DNA of 64,000 nt from Antedon mediterranea (Eukaryota > Echinodermata > Crinoidea > Comatulida > Antedonidae), in the NCBI RefSeq assembly GCF_964355755.1, contig NC_092671.1, positions 39,077,304 to 39,141,303 of the forward strand, in the 5' to 3' direction. Numbering within the stretch: position 1 is the first letter of the stretch; each line of letters begins with the position of its first letter. Below are positions 59,617-64,000 of this stretch, one piece after another. A model generated the notes under the pieces. The model was not told the origin of the DNA, did not search any database, and worked only from the letters and a program-made list of their open reading frames with translations. The position numbers and the translations under genes were made by a program.

Positions 59617-59912
59617 ACGCTTGGTTCCCACTATGACGCAGCGCAAGTGTGTTGACCAATGACAAGCGAAAGTTCGAATAATTCATCGCTTGTGATTGGT
59701 CAACTCACTTAAGCTTGGTTCCCACTAGAACGTAAGGCAAGCGTTTTAACCAATGACAAGCGAAGAGACAGTTAGCAATCACAAGCGAATAAGCAATCGC
59801 TTGTGATTGGTCAATTCGCTTGCATTGCGTTTACGTCCTTGCGTTACGTTCTAGTGGGAACCAACCATTACGTTGCGCTTACGTCCTTGCGTCACGTCTC
59901 CAGTGGGAACCA
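59617..59912. mobile_element. Nested family C MITEs
   Basis: An outer copy starts ACGCTTGGTTCCCACTATGA and ends ACGTCTCCAGTGGGAACCAAAG. It is interrupted at about 59709-59866 by a second copy (AAGCTTGGTTCCCACTAGAA to TTCTAGTGGGAACCAA). The outer end is about 12 bp from the stop codon of lectin B. Confidence 0.8.
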
Positions 59913-59923
59913 AAGTGACTTGA

Positions 59924-60400
59924 TTACTGTCGCATTTCGCACATGTAGTACGCATGTGCACCACAGTTCAAATCATTCCATCGGCCGGAAGTTGGCTCCA
60001 GATGCACACAGTCCTCATTTCTTGAATTATCAGGTTGATTCAGTTTCCAATTCCTGTACCAAACAACAGATTCACTTGAATCCGCCCATTTGTAAATACC
60101 CTCTTGATCTATGTCGTTAAGTCCTGTCCAAAATGTGATGCCTGTAGCTGCAATCTTGTTACCCGTACTGGACTTCCAGAGTTCGTACACGAACCAATTT
60201 TCGAATGCACTGCCGATTGAGACTAGATGAGCCCTATGTCGTTTACACTCGGCCCGGGCTTGCGACCATGTGACTAGGTGTCCAAAGCCCCGGTAACAAC
60301 TTTGTTGAAACGGGACCCAAAATAAATCGCATTGGCATGTCGAGTTTCCAGAAACTCCCATTGTGGCCAAAGCAGCAACGATACAAAACAACAATATCAT
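59924..60400 (-). CDS. Secreted C-type lectin B (single CTLD, QPD type)
   Basis: 158 residues. I start at the ATG at 60400 because the sequence upstream is an intron end, TTTTTTTTTATAG|AAACATG, exactly matching lectin A; a longer open frame to 60466 runs into that intron. Signal peptide MILLFCIVAALATMGVSG. CTLD from WVPFQQSCYRGFG; HLVSIGSAFENWFVYELWKS, FWTGLND, QPD at 122-124 and WND at 141-143, so a calcium-dependent galactose-type site is expected. It shares VPFQxSCYRxFG, FVYELWKSxTGN and RNWK/TNWK with lectin A but is clearly diverged elsewhere. A noncoding first exon presumably lies to the right but was not located. Family C MITEs start just past the stop codon. Confidence 0.95.
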   Translation of the reverse strand: MILLFCIVAALATMGVSGNSTCQCDLFWVPFQQSCYRGFGHLVTWSQARAECKRHRAHLVSIGSAFENWFVYELWKSSTGNKIAATGITFWTGLNDIDQEGIYKWADSSESVVWYRNWKLNQPDNSRNEDCVHLEPTSGRWNDLNCGAHAYYMCEMRQ

Positions 60401-62341
60401 GTTTCTATAAAAAAAAATATAAACAATAAATATTTCTATATACAGTAATATTTTATTTATCAGCAAATGTTTTTTCTTCTCCCAGACGGGCTTTGGGTTT
60501 GTAATTTGAGCTTGACCCGTCCTAGTTTACAAATTATCAAAAACTTCAGCCTCTAGGACTATAGCTACCGCTCTAATATAGCTTCTGAATGAGTATGTCC
60601 TTTTGGGACATAGCTGGCTAAAGCCACGGCGCGAAAAAACGTAAGGCCTACCCTGTTAATTAGGAAAAACATTTATATTGATCATTGATTCCAATTTAAA
60701 TGATCGATCTATAATTTGGAGGTGGTACAAATTACACAGTAAAATCCTTATTCTTTTGTACACAAAGGTTGTAAATACAAAAAAATAATGACTAAATATA
60801 ATAAGTGTATAACTTTACGTTTCTGATGTTTTTATTCAACTTCAGATTATTCGTGCTATAGCAAACATTATCAACCTTATGCCCACCTTTTTTTCATTTT
60901 CTATGGAGTCACCACATTATAGTGTAGACAGAGATTAAATGTTGCAATTTACAAAGACTTTATTGTTTAATATTAATTATGATTACAGGTGATAAGGTAA
61001 TAGACTATTAGACTTGCTCTAAGTCTGTATTTATTGTCTTTTTTATGTTATTCCACACGTCGTCGTTTTATTTCTGATAGTACTTAACTGTTATCCAAAC
61101 TCAAGTAATACACGTATGAAACGCCATATGTGCAAAAATATTTATCTTTTTACTAATATTAAGACAAAACTCCGTCTGGAGCCCAGACCATTAAACAATA
61201 TAATGAGGTACTCACCGATAATACATAGTTAGACAGCTAATACTGGGTGAGACAATTTACTGATGTGACTAGCCCGTTACCTAGAGTGATGCAAGTTACC
61301 TGCTGTGATGCAAGTTACCTGGTCCGATGCAAGTTACGGAGTGATGCAAGTTACCTGGTTTGATGCACGTTACCTGGTTTGATGCAAGTTACCTAGTTTG
61401 ATGCACGTTACCTGGTGTGATGCAAGTTACCTGGTGTGATGCAAGTTACCTGGTATGATGCAAGTTACGGCGTGATGCTAGTTACCCGTTGAGTGAACAA
61501 TCAACTAATGCAAGCAACAGTATTCTCATCAATTTATACCATGTTTCCAAGGGTGTGCCAGTTGATAACCGGGGTTTTCTCTATTAATTAGTTCAGAGGT
61601 AATCCTTAATGTAAGGAAATCCTGATTTCTTCATCACACCATATTTGGTATTGCCTTACAAAATTATTATGTGGTTAGTAGAATGTTCTATAAAATAGTG
61701 CGACAGACCAACTTTTAAAATAAAGATAATTTTCATTATTTGACCTTTATTACTCAATAAACTTTTACCATTATATATAGTGATTTCCATTTGCTGTACA
61801 AAAAAAGTACAAATAGGACACGTGTTATGCTAAACCTTTAATATAAAAGGCAAATAAAATTAAAACTAGGATATCCTTATCTTTCATAAATCCTTCCTTC
61901 CTTCCATTTAAAAGAGAATATCTAGATAATTTGTAAATTAATTGTAGATCTAGTAGATATGTAGCTTGGTGGTTAACATGCTTCCTATCTCAAGGTCCAG
62001 AGTTCAATCCTGACCTAGTGCCAGGGTTGTAAATAAACTCACGACTCTTTCAACTTCACTTCATAAGCCTCAAATGAGACTTTAAAGTATTACTATAAAT
62101 TATTAAATAGTTTATCCATTCTGTTACTGGCGAGTTACTGGATAGTGAACATCTACATCAAATCTTACATAAAATGTACAAATATTATTATACAAAACAA
62201 CATACATAAACATTTTTTCGCAGAATTATTTAATGCAATTAATATTTGCTTTTACAATTTGAAGTGTGTAAATTCACATCGGTTTTATTTTTGCTTATTA
62301 TCAGTTAAAAGGATCACACAAAGACATAGTGACTTAACAAT
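60401..62341. other. Lectin B upstream region
   Basis: AT-rich; no coding exon recognised. 60915-60938 carries only a family A terminal repeat (TATAGTGTAGACAGAGATTA). 61275-61490 is a minisatellite and 61962-62050 a tRNA-like SINE relic (GTAGCTTGGTGGTTAACATG ... CAGAGTTCAATCCTG). The noncoding first exon of lectin B should be in or beyond this stretch. Confidence 0.55.
61275..61490. repeat. 19-bp minisatellite, about 11 copies
   Basis: Unit TGTGATGCAAGTTACCTGG, with TTTGATGCACGTTACC and shortened GATGCAAGTTACGG variants. Confidence 0.92.
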
Positions 62342-62783
62342 TGACATATGGCTGTATGATAGGCATGTCATGTAGCTGCATGATAGGCGTGTCATGTAAG
62401 TGACATATGGCTGTATGATACGCATGTCATGTAAGTGACATAGCTGCATGATAGGTGTGTCACATGACATATGGTTGCATGATAGGTGTGTCATGTAAGT
62501 GACATATGGCTGCATGATAGGTGTGTCATGTAAGTGACATATGGCTGCATTATAGGCGTGTTATGTAAAGCGTGGTTCCCACTAGAACGTAACGCAAGGA
62601 CGTAAACGCAACGCAAGCGTTTTAACCAATGACAAGCAAAGTTATAGACAGTTAGCAATCACAAGCGAATAAGCCATCACTTGTGATTGGTCAATTCACT
62701 TGCGTTGCGTTACGTCCTTGCGTTGCGTCGCTAGTGGGAACCACGCTTTAGTGACATGGCTGCATGATAGGCGTGTCATGTGT
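62342..62783. repeat. 35-bp minisatellite, interrupted by a family C MITE
   Basis: Unit GACATATGGCTGCATGATAG followed by GCGTGTCATGTAAGT, about 7 copies in 62342-62565 and a last copy at 62751-62783, after the inserted MITE. Confidence 0.9.
62566..62750. mobile_element. Family C foldback MITE inserted in a minisatellite
   Basis: TAAAGCGTGGTTCCCACTAG at the left and CTAGTGGGAACCACGCTTTA at the right, perfect inverted ends. The array resumes immediately on the right. The target duplication, if any, is short (TA is possible). Confidence 0.9.
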
Positions 62784-62857
62784 TTTGGGAGGGAGGGGAA
62801 TATGTCATAGACATGGCACCAATGGCAGATTGTGATTTAGCTATCTTATCTTTTTCC

Positions 62858-64000
62858 TCAATAAGCATCAGTTTTTTTCACAGTCTCATCTTCATCTTCT
62901 TTTGTCTCATCACCAACTCTCTTTTCAGAATCTTCCTTACTGCTCTTATCATCCTTTTCCTGTTCTTCTTCCCTTGAGCTGGTTTGTTTAGTTGTGTCAT
63001 CATTCATACCATCTTCATCTTGGCAAGGTAATTCTCCAGAAGGACTCAGAACAGGTGGTTTGTCATCATTTTCCAAATCTAAACAAAAAGAAACAATTAT
63101 TTAACTACAAATCAGTATTACATGGGATGTGTAGTTTGTTCTGTTAAAGGTCTGGCTACACTATCAAACTTTATGTGACAAAAAAGTATGATGTGCCCAA
63201 ATTTGGTGGTGATATTAGGGTTAGGGTTAGGGTTGGTGGTGATATGCCAAAATATGGTAGTGATATGACATCATCATGTCCATATATGGGCACATCACAT
63301 GTTTTTGTCACATAAAGTTTGATAGTGTAGACAGAGCTTAAGAAGAGCTTAATCATATTGATATTTTTAATGATAGACTTGGTTATTTTAAGAGGACGAT
63401 TATGTGTTCACTTCTTGAACAGCCTGCATAACCTGTTTGATTAATATAAATTTTAAATCGAAATTGTTTATGGCATGCCGATATATGTTATATATATATA
63501 TATTGTTAATATTATTGTTATACGTTTTTGATGTTGTATTGTTTTATGTTTCAAACCTGTTAGTGGCGGTATTTATCGCTGTTGGTTTTGACTGAATAAA
63601 ATAAAATAAAATTGGTTCAAAAGTTGGCTTTCGTGTCCAAAACAAACTAGATTTAGTAAATATAGATTTATCTAGATATGAATACTATAGAGAGTCTGTT
63701 GTTGACTGAGCGGAGCATGTGAAGGTTACTTACCCGTTTGTGGATCTTTTGTGTCTGCCATTTCAGAACACAAAGCTGGTGGAGGAGTCTCCACTTTAGA
63801 AGGCGTTATTTCCGAACCCTCTTCCATCGGTTCTTGATCTCCATTCTTCTCTGTCTCTTTTGATGCTTCTGGTGAGTTTTTAGAAGCTTCGACAGAACTC
63901 TCAACCGTGGATTCTGATACCAGATCACGATCACGTTCAAGTTCTCCTGTCTCCTCCTCTGTCCTCATGCCAACAATTTTAGTGGTGTCTGCTCCTTCTG
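62858..64000 (-). CDS. Unidentified gene, last two exons: acidic disordered C-terminus
   Basis: Terminal exon 62858-63078 (acceptor TTGTTTAG) and the preceding exon 63734 to at least 64000 (donor G|GTAAGT), joined in frame as PQT-D-LENDDKPP. The visible 160 residues are rich in Glu, Asp, Lys, Ser and Thr (EETGELERDRDLVSESTVES; EEGSEITPSKVETPPPAL; DEDGMNDDTTKQTSSREEEQ) and end VKKTDAY, with no folded domain, membrane segment or zinc motif. This looks like the disordered tail of a nuclear or scaffold protein, but I do not recognise the gene. Its body lies beyond the right edge. The intron holds a family A MITE and a LINE 3' end. Confidence 0.75.
63145..63341. mobile_element. Family A MITE with an internal (TTAGGG)3
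   Basis: TAAAGGTCTGGCTACACTATC at the left and GATAGTGTAGACAGAGCTTAA at the right. Between the repeated GGTGGTGATAT blocks lie three TTAGGG units (63215-63232). Confidence 0.88.
63485..63611 (+). mobile_element. LINE 3' end fragment
   Basis: TTTCAAACCTGTTAGTGGCG and TATTTATCGCTGTTGGTTTT followed by AATAAAATAAAATAAAATT, the same terminus as 9311-9640. Confidence 0.6.

Noticed and set aside
60401-60466. Upstream in-frame start of lectin B giving 180 residues
   Set aside because: The extra 22 residues come from a T-rich intron end directly before TATAG|AAACATG, as in lectin A.

Overview
The window is intron-rich, AT-rich animal DNA, most likely from an echinoderm. The grounds are vertebrate-like orthologues split into many short exons, secreted single-CTLD lectins of echinoidin type, GGCCTAG-rich spacer DNA, and a dense load of foldback MITEs and tRNA-derived SINEs. 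Class cannot be fixed from sequence alone. Every host gene I can support lies on the minus strand, so genes read from right to left.

From right to left: (i) 62858-64000, the last two exons of an unidentified gene with an acidic, disordered C-terminus, running off the right edge. (ii) 55916-60400, two paralogous secreted C-type lectins with QPD and WND motifs. (iii) 45165-55020, a full-length, apparently intact Ty3/gypsy-type LTR retrotransposon on the plus strand, with near-identical LTRs, gag, pol and an extra third ORF carrying a C4HC3 zinc finger. It sits just upstream of the predicted first exon of the next gene. (iv) 20850-43489, TOPBP1 in 31 coding exons (about 1,665 residues by my exon chain): nine BRCT repeats and an ATR-activation motif. 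(v) 14174-20176, a mitochondrial carrier of the SLC25A39/SLC25A40 (glutathione) family, 10 coding exons, about 383 residues. (vi) 4824-12731, a complete SELENBP1 (methanethiol oxidase) gene, 10 exons, 478 residues. (vii) 1037-3548, the first three exons of a second, tandem SELENBP1 copy that leaves the window on the left.

Introns and spacers are filled with repeats. Family A is a foldback MITE with the end GCTCTGTCTACACTATCAAA, present about 15 times, one copy amplified into 31 units of 21 bp. Family B has ends TTAAAGATGTATTGTCCCC, family C ends AAGCGTGGTTCCCACTAG. There is also a hAT-type MITE with an 8-bp target duplication, several SINE families, LINE 3' ends and more than ten minisatellites. 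Most long open frames outside the genes are these minisatellites.

The most unusual points are the retrotransposon's third ORF with its own TATA box and predicted leader intron; the MITE-to-satellite conversion in TOPBP1; a minisatellite that grew out of the 3' end of an SLC25A39/40 coding exon; and the SELENBP1 tandem pair with near-identical exons. Exon borders were derived by hand from GT/AG sites, reading frame and remembered vertebrate orthologues; they should be good to a base or two but no transcript supports them.
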